This document shows, in pieces, positions 54,038-64,000 of a DNA stretch of 64,000 bases. The notes under the pieces were generated by a model. That model saw only the letters and a list, made by a program, of their open reading frames with translations. It had not been told where the DNA came from and did not search any database. Each line of letters opens with the position of its first letter. Within the stretch, counting starts at the first letter, position 1. The stretch comes from Siphonodentalium dalli (taxonomy: Eukaryota > Mollusca > Scaphopoda > Gadilida > Siphonodentaliidae), in contig CP136066.1 of the NCBI GenBank assembly GCA_032622095.1, forward strand, positions 43,725,835-43,789,834. The letters are read 5' to 3'. The position numbers and the translations under genes were made by a program.

Positions 54038-54734
54038 CATTGGGGGGGGGGGGGACTGTTTCACCAGAATCAATTATATCACCCTTCCGGTTCCGTCTCC
54101 ATCAAATTAAGTTCCGACTCTTTCGCGGTTTGTTAAAAAAATATTCGATAGGTTTTGATAGGTTGTTTATACACTGACTGTCAATACAGAAAGTATTCTC
54201 CAATAACAATCGACAGATTCGGTCTTTGTATGTGCAAAATCGGATGCTTGTTGTGCACATTTAGAGACGTGCATTTGAGTGTATTTCCCACGAGAATTAA
54301 GCAGCAGTTTGATGCTCAGATTTTATCACATTCAATTTGGGCTGGAACTTGTCAGGTTTTATGATAGAAAATGTGGTTATTATAGTGTTCGATCATACAG
54401 AGATATATGTTCCAGCCCAACTAAAAGTGTCAAGGCCGATAAACTTATCAAATTGCTGCTTAATTTAAATCGGAAATGCACAAAAATGCATTATGCCTCT
54501 AAGTGTGCACAAAATTGCTGATTTCGCATTATTATCATCAATAAGCACGAGCAAAGACCTAATCTACGGATATTTGTTTAGAAAATAGTTCTGTTTTGAC
54601 ATTTAGTGTATAAATGGCGGTCAAAACTTTGAAAATATTTGTTTTAAATCGCGAAAGAGTCGGGACTTAGTTCGATAGAGACAGAACCAGAAAGGCGATA
54701 GAATCGATTCTTGTGAAATAGTTTTCCCCCAGTG
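54038..54734. mobile_element. Element nested in the left arm of the giant foldback
   Basis: Its outer inverted ends are CATTGGGGG... / ...CCCCCAGTG, continuing through TTTCACCAGAATC / GATTCTTGTGAAA and TCCGACTCTTTCGCG / CGCGAAAGAGTCGGG. It is flanked by AGTCA at 54033-54037 and 54735-54739. The matching place in the right arm (near 56455) has a single copy of this sequence (TGACT there) and no insertion. A second inverted pair inside includes GGGCTGGAAC / GTTCCAGCCC. Confidence 0.7.
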
Positions 54735-55432
54735 AGTCAGATGCTGGACACTTTGCATCTATTATGGGGCTTACAGTCCATATACCAACCTGATATATAC
54801 TAGTAGCACGATTTATTTGGTGGTAACTGTTCGTGTGCACGGCCTTTGCTGAACATTTCATGTCTATCTTCATTAACTGAGGTCATGTTCGCAGATTTGT
54901 CATAAACAATCACGACGAAATGCTAAATACACACAAATAGTGGTGATGGAACATTAAGTACCACAAAAGGATTCCTCGTAATTGACATCAAGCATTCTGT
55001 TAGCCATGGGTAAGCTTTTCAATCATCCCAAAATGTGCGCTTGCCCTTACCAAAGAAAAAGGAAGTTGAGTCGCATCCTGATATCGCATGGAAATTATGT
55101 AATATTGGAAGCAAAGTTGAATTTTTTTCTGAGCCCAATTGAATTGTACATATCAACTATGTTGCGGATAACATGGGATTTAGACTTGCCGAGAGACACA
55201 GTTTCAAATCTTTGCATTGGAGTAGCATAACATGCAGATGTCACAACAGAATCACGATAATATCCTTGTCATGTCAACAGTACGAACAATAATCGATGAA
55301 TAATGAGTGTGTAGCATATGAGATATATGTCCGACTAATCTACTGTCAGCTTCTTCATACGTATATCCAAAGAGTATAGGTTACACATTTGGACGGTGTC
55401 ACCATCCTCCGTTACGAAGATGGTTTTCCCTG

Positions 55433-55817
55433 TTAGGGTTTCCAATTTAAAGAGACATTCATTGACCAATGCAAACAATTCTTGCCTGTTGTGGTGTTTC
55501 TGAGAAAGTCATTCCAATTCGGTTGATTTTTTGAAGTAAGCCCCAACCTTACCTCGAATGCCACAACCACGTTTCTCTCACGTTCCTGTTTCGATACTAC
55601 CCTATATTTACCTGTCCAAAACCAAGTCAATACTTCTACAATCTGCGAGCTGCATCATAACATATGGAATAAACTTTGTGCTGATATACATTGAGAAGGT
55701 AAGCCCGACTTCAGGTGTCAGTAAATGTATCAGAGCACCTCCGTCGAACACCTTACACTCGACCTTTGGATTTGGCTCTGCAGTTTCTATGCAGTTTGAA
55801 TCGGATGGGACCTTCAT
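55433..55817 (-). pseudogene. Decayed coding relic in the foldback loop
   Basis: On the - strand, 55608-55817 reads KVFDGGALIHLLTPEVG, FSMYISTKFIPYVMMQLA and RSIDLVLDR. In a shifted frame 55433-55630 continues VVSKQERERNVVV to KNQPNWNDFLRN. The order of motifs (xFDGxAxxxxLxP, FxxYxxxxFxPYxxxQL, xDxVxDRY, NWxxFLR) resembles an uncharacterised protein type that I recall from many marine invertebrate genomes. This is from memory and not checked. A frameshift near 55610-55630 breaks it. It lies in the unpaired centre of the giant foldback, so it may be remains of the element's own gene or a captured host gene. Function unknown. Confidence 0.45.
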
Positions 55818-57627
55818 GCAGCTTAGGAAGTCACATTTATTACCGCCCCTCCTTTTATAGATGGGGGAATCGCTGGTTTTGGTGTGAGAAGAACATATAT
55901 TTCATATGCTACAAACCGATAATTCATCGATTATTGTTCACACTGTTGACACATATATTATCGTGATCATGTTGGGACATCTGCATGCTATGCTTCTTCA
56001 ATGCAAACATTTGAAACTGTTTGTCTTTCGAGAAGTCTAAATCCCATGTTACCTACAACATAGTTGATATGTGCAATTCAATGGGCTAAACAAAATTCAA
56101 CTGTACTTCCAATATTCCATCCGATATCAGGATGCGACTCAACTTCCCATTTCCTTGGTAAGGGTAAGCGCAATTTTGGGATGCTTGTAAAGCTTAGCTC
56201 ACAGAATGCTTGATGCCAATTACGAGGAATCCCTGTGTGGTTCTTGATGTTTCATCACCACTATTGAGTGTATTTAGCATTTCGTTGAGATTGTTTATGA
56301 CAAATCTGTGAACCTGACCTCAGTTAATGAAGCTAGACATGAAATGTTCAATACCACCAACGAGGAACATGCTCTTTCAAATGAATATCGTGCTATATAT
56401 ATCAGACTGGTATCTGGACTGTAAGCCCCACAGTAGATGCAAAGTTTCCAACACCTGACTTCTTTGGATGGAAATTGATTGACAGTTCTTTTGTTACTGT
56501 ATGGATGACAACCTAGACGCAGCTAGAGAGTGCACAGAGTTGACTAAATGTGTTTGCATATCGGTTTGTTTCAGGTGAAAATGTTCAAGAAGCAAACTTC
56601 CATGTACGAAGTTGTGCAGCCGTGTGGTTGTGAGAAGTGAATTGTTCAATTCAGTTTTTTTTAAACAAAGTGCATTTTCAAATTTCATAGTATTTATAAT
56701 TTGAATACGAGTCCGGATGATGAAGATGTGTTGCAGAATACCTTCCATGTGTTCCTGTTTTGAGAACCAAATTGAGTTTGACGATTATGGGTTTTGTCAT
56801 TTGGTGTTTCCTAATTTCGTGGTAAATCCACTACTAAATTGTTATTTGTAAATATCTCGATATTAAAATGTTTATTCAATTTATCCAACCATATAGTAGT
56901 GTCGCAAATAGAATTGAAGACATCAGAGCCATTCATGGTTCGTTTCTAAGCATTTACAGAATGAAAACCTGTCGGAGAATAATTTTGCTCATTTACATAG
57001 CACATATTCTACCTCACATTTGTACCAGAACAAACTACACTACTTCGCCTTTAGTGTGCATGACTCTTTCACAGAGGTTATTCCATCGAATAGTCAACAC
57101 ATTGTTGATATCTTCTCTTATATTATCTCTAAAATTGTAAAGTATTTAAACAAAAATAAGGAAAAAAAAAAACATTTCCATGTTTTTGCCGCCATTTTGG
57201 CATCCATCTTGAATAATTGTTGCCATTTTTCAACTAAAAGTGGGGGCTATTATTCGATAACCACCATTCTTAGATAATAGGGTGGAATTCGTTATGTTAA
57301 ACATATAAAATTGAGAAGCAAAGCTATTAAGTGTACCACCGTCAAACCGGCGGCCATCTTGGACGCCATCTTAAATTTTCGGCTCTACGTCGGTCAAAAA
57401 GTTGGTTCTTGAGAAAATTCCTTGACTAGAGATGCTGTCCAACAAGATATTAAAAAATGGCGCTTTTATCCGACTTGTATTGATCAAAACGCTAACTACC
57501 TACACTATATGTCCCCAGCCAGCAATCTGGGGTGCAAGATAGTCTGATAGTGATCGTGATAGCCACCAGTGGAGGAAGGGGATAGATTTGTAAACACTCA
57601 CCTCATGATTAATATTCTATAGAATTA

Positions 57628-57918
57628 AAGGGGGACTGTACAATAAATCCAGCCATGGGACCATCTCCTATTATACTCAACAGAACGATGTAAACAACAT
57701 GTAATTATAATGAAAATGAGTTTATGGCTCTAGCCATAAACTCATTTTCATTATAATTACCATGTTGTTTACATCATTCATAGAGCACATGGGTGTATTT
57801 TGCTCTTGTCCCTGACTCAAATTTCATTCATTTGTTGTATATATTCTGTTGAGTATAAAGAAAAGGAGATGGTCTCATAAATTACTGGATTTGCTTAATT
57901 TTGCTGTACAGTCCCCTT
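57628..57918. mobile_element. Family K TTAA-flanked element with inner palindrome
   Basis: TTAA at 57624-57627 and 57919-57922. The ends AGGGGGACTGTACA and TGTACAGTCCCCTT are inverted. At 57684-57773 there is a near-perfect palindrome (GATGTAAACAACATG and CATGTTGTTTACATC outer parts, GTTTATGGCTCTAGCCATAA at the centre). Confidence 0.72.
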
Positions 57919-57937
57919 TTAAACTGTTTACGTTTAA

Positions 57938-58820
57938 CACGTTCACTGCCACTACGAGTTAACTCGTTGTAAACGGTTCCATGGGGACTGCTACTACGAG
58001 TTAACTCGTAGTAATGTTCATACCACATAAATAATAACACAAACCGCAAGCAATGTTGGTCTATGCGCCAATACATGCCCAACGATCCCATTGATCGATT
58101 TTATATGTATAATTACTATGGCTTGAGATACAACGATTCCCCCAGCCCAAACAAGGGTGGGGTCCAGATAGAAATCTTGGTAGGATACTCCAATTCACCA
58201 GGACCTCTTCTGTACGTCCCTGAACCATGATATACATCTGCAACTAGACCATTCCTGGACACATTGTGTATATATAAAGGAATTATTGTGATTTATACAA
58301 TTTTTGTCGATCAAATCCCGGTCAAATGAAAGATGAAACGTGTTATAAAGCTCCTACGAGATAACTCGTAGTCGGCACCTGGGATGAAACTCACCAGTGG
58401 TCATCGCTGGTGCCAGCTACGAGTTATCTCGTAGGTAAATACATATTATGTTTTTGACGTCTTATTCGACGTAGTCTGTACCAATTATCATATATAAATT
58501 CATTTACCATGTCTTACATACGATATGCTTGTACATGTATAGCACTCTTCGTCATCTAAGACACTTGACAACGTAATTGTATTTACCTACCAGATAACAC
58601 GTAGTTGGCACCAGGGATGAAACACTAATAAATTCCGTCCCAGGTGCCGACTACGAGTTATCTCGTAGTAGTCTTATAACATGTTTCAGCATCATATGAC
58701 CCTATATTGGTCGAACCATTACTCATACATACGTAAAATATCATCTACTATCGGCAAAACATCAAATCCCATGTTGGCATACGGGATGGAATTACCCATT
58801 GGTTTTCGGCAGTGAACGTG
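57938..58820. mobile_element. Family L TTAA element with six short palindromes
   Basis: TTAA at 57934-57937 and 58821-58824. The ends CACGTTCACTGCC and GGCAGTGAACGTG are perfect inverted repeats. Inside, a palindrome of the form CTACGAGTTAACTCGTAG occurs near 57953, 57994, 58352, 58418, 58588 and 58650, with TTAA, ATAA or TTAT centres. The last four are arranged as two inverted pairs with CGGCACCTGGGATGAAAC-like arms. No transposase frame. Confidence 0.75.
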
Positions 58821-58856
58821 TTAAGCTGTATATCTGTATGATTTATATCAGGGATG

Positions 58857-59610
58857 CAAGTCTGAATATTGTGTGTCTGACATTTGCAGAATGTGGTGCC
58901 CAGTAGTGTTGAAACGATTAATCGATTAGTCGAAATCAACGTGATTATTAAATTAGTCGATCCCGAAATATGCTAGTCGACTAGTCAAGAAAAAGCACTA
59001 CCTGAGTGCTATCATGACAGCAGTGCCATTGCATGGCAATATTATCACGTAATCTGTAACAGTTAATACATATTAACTTCTTAGAGCTTATTGCATTGTT
59101 CCTTTAATACACCCGACATCTCATTAGCGACACTTACTAACGAGACTTGCCTATTTATTTTCTGGTTACCAGCGACAATTGTGTTTATATAAAATGTTTT
59201 ATTACCTACATTCCCCAAACCACGAGATAATATGAAGGTTGCAGGAGAGCCGGGTTTAATACATCAAATTCGGAGACTTACGGGCAAAACGGGAGATTAT
59301 ATAGTTCACATGCTTTCCGTTTTAACATTCTGAAACGAAGAGTTGGATACTCAAAACTGCGATGCCACATGGCCCTTTTTATACATCATATGGGCATAGA
59401 AACGGGAACTCTTAGAAGGGGTCCGACTAGTCGACTAGTAGTCGATTACCTCTGGCGACTAGTCGATTCCTTAAAAACGCTAATCGTTTCAACACTAGTC
59501 CCCAGTGGGTGAATTTAGTGACACTATCCCACCCAGTGGGCGAGCATCACAAAATTCACACTCGGGGGGACCTCATTCTGCAAATGTCAGACACATTATA
59601 TTCAAGTTTG
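58857..59610. mobile_element. Family D element interrupted by a hAT-like insertion
   Basis: CAAGTCTGAATATTGTGTGT to GTGGTGCCCAG, then N at 58904-59497, then GTCCCCAGTGGGTGAATTT through the hairpin to ATTATATTCAAGTTTG. Only one D hairpin remains. Confidence 0.7.
58904..59497. mobile_element. Family N hAT-like non-autonomous element
   Basis: A 594-bp element with 17-bp perfect inverted ends TAGTGTTGAAACGATTA. The flanks GTGCCCAG (58896-58903) and GTCCCCAG (59498-59505) form an 8-bp target duplication with one change, and the target is the AGGTCCCCAG motif of a D element. Subterminal ATCGATTAGTCG / CGACTAGTCGAT repeats are present. No transposase frame. Confidence 0.82.
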
Positions 59611-60123
59611 ATTCTCATTCATGGGGATGTTTGGATGTTCAGAAATAAGGCTTGGGCAATAATCAACACCTTAGTTAAACACCCAATTAATCTGCGATGG
59701 GATTGGAAAGCAAGTGCAAGCCTTATACGTAAAACTAGGCTCTCAGATCAATGTTCAGAATTCACATGGCAGCCATATTTTGTTCATGGCACTTAAATAT
59801 TTTACATAGTATATAAACCACTGCCTATAAATAAATGCTTCTTCAAATGTTGATAAAAGGGATCTAATCTCTGGCAACCAATTGACATTTTACTTGTATA
59901 TCGTGAACGAACACCATAATTCTAGATACCCCTGCCATGGATACAACACCTGGTAATGAGGTTCATCTATGCTGGGTTTCTTTCTCCTGTGTTTCTTAAC
60001 AGATTTTAAAGCCAGCAACTCCTGGTATTCTGTTATATTGCGGTCTTTAACTTTGATCTCTGCATCATAACTCGGCTCATATTAACACAACATGGGGTCG
60101 CTCTATTTCTTATATGTTTGCTA
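59611..60123. other. Intron sequence, nothing recognised
   Basis: No exon or mobile element ends seen. Confidence 0.35.
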
Positions 60124-60132
60124 CAGATATCC

Positions 60133-60577
60133 CAAGTCTGCAAATTGTGTGTCTGTCATTTGCAGAATGAGGTCCCAAGAGGGTGAATTTAGTGATGCTA
60201 TCCCACACAGCGAGCTAGCATCACCAAATTCACCTATGGGGACCTCATTCTGCTTAGGCCTCATCCTCTGGGAAGTATCTATAATCTCAATTAACATTGT
60301 TTTTAGTTACTTTTCCATTCTTTTTGTTTCTGTATCCCCTAATTTGCAGAAGATAAAATACATAATTGAGGTGACTAATGGGTGAACATCATCAATTTCA
60401 ACTGGGAAACTTCAATCTGATCCTAGGTCTCCGATGGCTCCGAGTTGAGGCCTAAGCTGAATGAGGTCCCCAGAGGGTGAATTTGATGATGCCAGCCTGC
60501 TGTACAGGATAGCGTCACTAAATTCAGTCTCTGGGGACCTCATTCTGCAAATGACAGACACACTATTTGCAGGCTTG
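60133..60577. mobile_element. Family D element, full length
   Basis: CAAGTCTGCAAATTGTG to CTATTTGCAGGCTTG between 9-bp repeats CAGATATCC (60124-60132 and 60578-60586). Both hairpins and the internal segment are present. The duplication here reads as 9 bp rather than 8. Confidence 0.78.
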
Positions 60578-60967
60578 CAGATATCCCCCAATACACATGA
60601 TATCAGCAATAAATCCCACCCCATGGTGTCTCCTGGTTGATTTGTGTGCACCAGACTTCTATTTTGATTGACCTGTGAAGTGTGGCCACATGTATGTGGT
60701 ATTTTTAAGTGGATTTTTTAAATTGCTTTGAGCTCTTACCATGGTATTCTTATGGCAGGAGCTAATGCATGCAGGTAGCACTGAAGTTAATTAGGTTGTC
60801 CTTTAACTTGGGTTTACTTCTAAGGAGGTCTGATCTCAAGCCTCCTTCTTGGTTCTTGAGCGAGAAATAAATTACTGCAGCTTTCTTGGCATTGCCAGTT
60901 ATGTTAAAATTTCCAAATTCTCCTAAAAGACTTATTATGGACTTGTTCAGGTGCGTGAAATTGTTAA

Positions 60968-61291
60968 GATAGTACTCGGGTGCTATGCCAATTGGAGGAA
61001 TGTAGCATTCTACTAACATCGCCGAAAATTTCAAAGAAATCAACCATACCACTCCATAGAAAACATCTGAACTACGCCCAATTGTAAATATTTACATCTC
61101 GATTCGGGACCTAACTATCGGCGATAATTTAACACAAATGATTTTGCCATCGAGAGTCCTTGCATTTAATTAATATATAAGAATGACAGTGTATATCGTC
61201 ATTCGTCAATTTGGATTAATATTCGTAACAAATAACTACTTATTTTTATCAATTTCTATGTAATCACCTTACCAGAGTGTTTCACATCACT
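60968..61291. mobile_element. Family F TTAA-flanked element
   Basis: TTAA at 60964-60967 and 61292-61295. GATAGTACTCGGGTGC to GTTTCACATCACT matches 15710-16036 along its length. Confidence 0.66.
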
Positions 61292-61650
61292 TTAACCTAC
61301 AGCGATGCCTGAGTTTTATGTGCCTGTCATTTGTAGAATGAGTTTTAACTTTTAGTTTAAAATGGACTCAACCTCCAGTTATAAACTTGTTGTTTCCGAT
61401 AATTCAGGTGGTATTAATTTGGAAACACTAATTTAGTGTATCATGATATGCATCGCATTGTTGAGCATGTATCGTTATTCGTATCATGAAAAAGTGTATC
61501 GTTGCAGCCCTCGCCTTCAGTGTTTAACTATTTAAATAATTGATGATGTCCTTGTATTACAAGTTGTGCACAGGTGAGAATGTTTGGCCACCTTAGTCTC
61601 GTTAACCCATTCATTGTTTGTGTGAAACTGTATGCTGGAGTCACACTTTA

Positions 61651-62101
61651 GGTTACACTGGTGTAAATAGGGTTCGGAGTGATATCTAGCGGATGCGGGA
61701 GGAATATATAGGAGAGAATAAAATAGACACTGGGCCCTGATTGGTCAATAGCTTTGTGTGCTTTTCGCATAAAAAAATCATCACACCTCTTCCCTATGAT
61801 TTCCCATAGGTGAAAAACCCATTGGCACAGGAATTAACCCTTTGTAGTGAAGTTTGAATTTTTTGGTGTGGTCTAAAATATGACAGTATTTTTTTATGCG
61901 GTTCTGACACTAGTTACGAAAACACAAGATTTAAATGCGAATTCCCAGCTAGACAGACATGATTTTTTTGTGTAAAAAGTTTCCCAAAATGTCAATTTTT
62001 CAGATTTAAAGAAAATTTTGGACCCAACATTTATATTGCCAACAGGATACGCTAAAACGTTAGCACTGAGGCCTATGGGAAACATTTACACCAATGTAAC
62101 C
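61651..62101. mobile_element. Family M, possible Harbinger-type MITE
   Basis: GGTTACACTGGTGTAAAT and ATTTACACCAATGTAACC are inverted with one change, flanked by TTA (61648-61650 and 62102-62104). A 3-bp TTA duplication is typical of PIF/Harbinger. An internal GAATTAACCCTTTG sequence may be a remnant of a TTAA element. No coding frame. Confidence 0.55.
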
Positions 62102-62162
62102 TTACACTTCCAGTCTCTTCTGGGAATTGAACTTGTACAATAGAATATGGGCAACCAGTATA

Positions 62163-62350
62163 TAACTGTAGTCTGTTGAACTTATTATCTGAACATTACC
62201 CACCAATTAGTAGTAATGCTTAACCACTTGTATTATCTTTTTGTACGTCTGTCATCATTTTTCCCTGACACCCCTCCAGATGAATAATAGACCATTCCAA
62301 TGTCTACTTAAAACTGGGTGGAAGAAGCCATTTATTGAAGAAAGTGTTAC
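62163..62350. mobile_element. Family H element, decayed right part
   Basis: CTGTTGAACTTATTATCTGA, then CACCCCTCCAGATGAATAAT and AGACCATTCCA match 40132-40370 and 43505-44148. It begins at the dyad centre of the H hairpin. Confidence 0.55.
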
Positions 62351-62451
62351 AAGTGAATTCTGGATTCTTACAAAGCTTGATAAAGGTCTAAAGGATGCCA
62401 AATTTATCAATCTTTCTCTCAAAAGGGTTAAAAAGTAACACATACCACATA

Positions 62452-62554
62452 CAGTAATGCCCTAAATAATCGACTCCTTAACCACAGCAGAATTATGGGT
62501 AACTTTTCAGGATTTAGTCGGAAATATGGCTTGTTGCCATTCATCGGAAAGCTC
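62452..62554. mobile_element. Family C half element (left arm only)
   Basis: TA then CAGTAATGCCC through CATCGGAAAGCTC, ending at the dyad centre. Confidence 0.74.
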
Positions 62555-62649
62555 CGGTGAATGATATAAGTAGGTGGTTTATGAAAATTGTGCTGTTGTA
62601 CATCTGTTCACTTGCAATCATCCCTGGCCTGATTATAAACTGCATGCAA

Positions 62650-63185
62650 CAAGGCTGGATGTAGTGTGTACGACATTTGCAGAATAAGGTCCCCAGCGGG
62701 TGAATTTAGTGACTGTAATCTGCACACTGGGCTAGCATCACCAACTTTACCCTCTGGGGACCTTATTCTGCTTTGGCTTCATCTTCTGGGAAGTATTTAT
62801 AGTCTCAAATTAACATTGTTTTTAGTTACTTTTTCCCTTCTGTTCATATATCCCCTAATTTGCAGAAGATAAAATGCATAAAATAGAATAGAATAGTTTT
62901 ATTTGTCGATAAAGGGCAGAGTAATTTTTGGCTCAGGCCTAAGCATAATGATGTTCCCAGAGGATGAATTTGGTGATGCTAGCCCACTGCGCAGCCCTCT
63001 TAATTCAGAGTGTTTGGCTTCGGCAATTCGCTTTGTCAATCCTTTGCCATGGCCCAGTTTGCTTCAGCAAATGGCTTCGGCATTGCTGATTGCCATAGCC
63101 AATTATGAGGGCTGTGTGCAGAATGGCGTCACTAAATTCACCCTCTGGGGACCTCATTCTGCAGATGTCAGACACACTATATCCA
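62650..63185. mobile_element. Family D element containing an E insertion
   Basis: The left hairpin (GCAGAATAAGGTCCCC / GGGGACCTTATTCTGC) carries the same A-for-G change in both arms. The internal segment follows, then the right hairpin split in its loop by E. Flanks share GCATGCAA approximately. Confidence 0.7.
62993..63114. mobile_element. Family E MITE in a D hairpin loop
   Basis: AGCCCTCTTAATTC to ATTATGAGGGCT. It interrupts the D loop between CCCACTGCGC and TGTGCAGAATGGCGTC, so E is younger than this D copy. Confidence 0.7.
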
Positions 63186-63517
63186 GCCATGCTGTGCATG
63201 CAATATGTAGATATTTATTGAAGAAACAAAACGACTGGTTTATTACTGGAATTGTTTATAATTCAATCCCTATTCACGTTGCGAGATTCTATTCTGGTGC
63301 AGACAGTGTCTGCATTTGTGGATGTTCTGTAATAGGTCGCTGACATTATGGCCAATGTGGAAAAACAGAACTGTTCTGTATACATGTATGAGACAAGCAT
63401 CAAAAGGAGATCAGTCGACAATATCAGTTGATAACACAATCATCCCTGTATGGGCCTGCACGCAGTGATTAGAATGCAGTGGCGTTTTCATTGACTGTTA
63501 AAAGGTCGATGTAACTA

Positions 63518-63772
63518 CAAGCCTTTGAAATAGTGTGTCTGTCATTTGCAGAATGAGGTCCCCAGAGGGTGAATTTAGTGATGCTACCCCGCATAGCAGG
63601 CTAGCATCACCAAATTCACCATCTGGGGACCTCGTTCTGCTAAGGTGTAAGCAGAATGAGGTCTCCAGAGGGTGAATTTGGTGATGCTAGCCCACTATGC
63701 GGGGTAGCATCACTAAATTCACCCTATGGGGACCTCATTCTGCAAATGACAGGCTCACTATTTCAAGGCTTG
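63518..63772. mobile_element. Family D, two hairpins joined, perfect 8-bp duplication
   Basis: CAAGCCTTTGAAATAGTG to CTATTTCAAGGCTTG flanked by TGTAACTA (63510-63517 and 63773-63780), a perfect duplication. The internal segment is missing, as in 22105-22358, so this short form is itself mobile. Confidence 0.82.
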
Positions 63773-64000
63773 TGTAACTATACCAGAAATAAAAAAAGTC
63801 AAAAATGAAAATACATGTAATATGCGCAAAATCTAAAATGAAAAGAACATCTATGTCCTTCATGAAATGTGACCCAACAGCGCTATTGGCTGGACAATGC
63901 AATGTTCAGTTAATCTAAATGCTAATCTAACAACCGACTATAGCAAATGATGATCATATCAAACAATTAACGTCATAGCAGATAATGGCAGGCTGTTAAC

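Larger units (their letters stand above)
52698..57507. mobile_element. Giant foldback element, 4.8 kb
   Basis: The two halves are inverted relatives over most of their length. TAGTGTAGGCAGTTAGCG at 52698 matches the reverse of CGCTAACTACCTACACTA ending at 57507. Further matching pairs are the GACCGACGTAGAGCCGAAAA block at 52820 and 57375, the CCAACCATATAGTAGTGTCG block at 56885 and its reverse at 53310, and ACAACCACA-CTGCACAACT at 53868 and 56610. The left arm ends near 55345 and the right arm starts near 55875. The arms differ by many substitutions and by insertions in the left arm (about 53540-53810 and 54038-54734). The loop carries a coding relic. I could not assign a superfamily. No clear target duplication was found. 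Confidence 0.78.

Noticed and set aside
53055-57277. Similar short frames in both arms of the giant foldback (IQPYSSVANRI types)
   Set aside because: They match because the arms are inverted copies. There is no start, splice or domain evidence for a protein.
50367-64000. Search for the next beta-spectrin exon (PDLIDF-like CH2 continuation)
   Set aside because: No frame with this sequence was recognised. The exon probably lies beyond the window.

Overview
The window is animal nuclear DNA, AT-rich and intron-dominated. The host gene is beta-spectrin on the + strand: five separate coding exons, with GT/AG splice sites and matching phases, encode its N-terminus and the start of its two calponin-homology (CH) domains. 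No ordinary gene is otherwise visible. The gene structure, the abundant ACATGTA-type simple sequence and the dense short inverted-repeat transposons suggest a marine lophotrochozoan, most likely a mollusc. The species is inference.

Host gene layout: an acceptor-bounded N-terminal exon (14073-14211, ends LFERSRIKALA); a candidate alternative first exon with its own ATG (28280-28364, ends FRGKIKRLA); a shared CH1 exon (38355-38509); the CH1-completing exon (49180-49353); and the CH2-opening exon (50194-50366). Both N-terminal exons end in phase 1 and both can join the exon at 38355. The next exon was not found before 64000.

Mobile DNA fills most of the rest. I use provisional family letters. 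TTAA-flanked elements: A (CCCTTTACCCAACA ends, two internal hairpins), B (CCCTTTGAGTGCCAGG ends, one hairpin), I (older relative of A and B), H, F, K and L. C is a TA-flanked near-perfect foldback ending CAGTAATGCCC. D has 8-bp target duplications and a terminal hairpin at each end. E and P are about 120-bp foldbacks. G, J, N and R look hAT-like. M is a possible Harbinger-type element. Many copies are nested, which gives a relative chronology in which A is youngest and D, G, H and J are older.

Region by region: 1-7.0 kb, repeats only; 7.1-13.1 kb, a Ty3/gypsy LTR retrotransposon on the - strand with a large 5' deletion; 14 kb, spectrin N-terminal exon; 14.4-27.4 kb, nested short transposons and a local tandem duplication; 27.4-28.4 kb, a repeat-poor island holding the alternative first exon; 28.5-38.3 kb, more nests and a 99-bp minisatellite; 38.4-50.4 kb, three CH-domain exons with repeats, including a foldback whose arms are tandem arrays; 52.7-57.5 kb, a 4.8-kb giant inverted repeat whose loop carries a decayed coding relic; 57.6-64 kb, further TTAA elements, including one with six short palindromes, and hAT/D/E nests.

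The most unusual system is the A/B/I group. Transposon families with different ends carry the same roughly 65-bp hairpin and AT-rich spacer, as if a hairpin core had been combined with different terminal inverted repeats.
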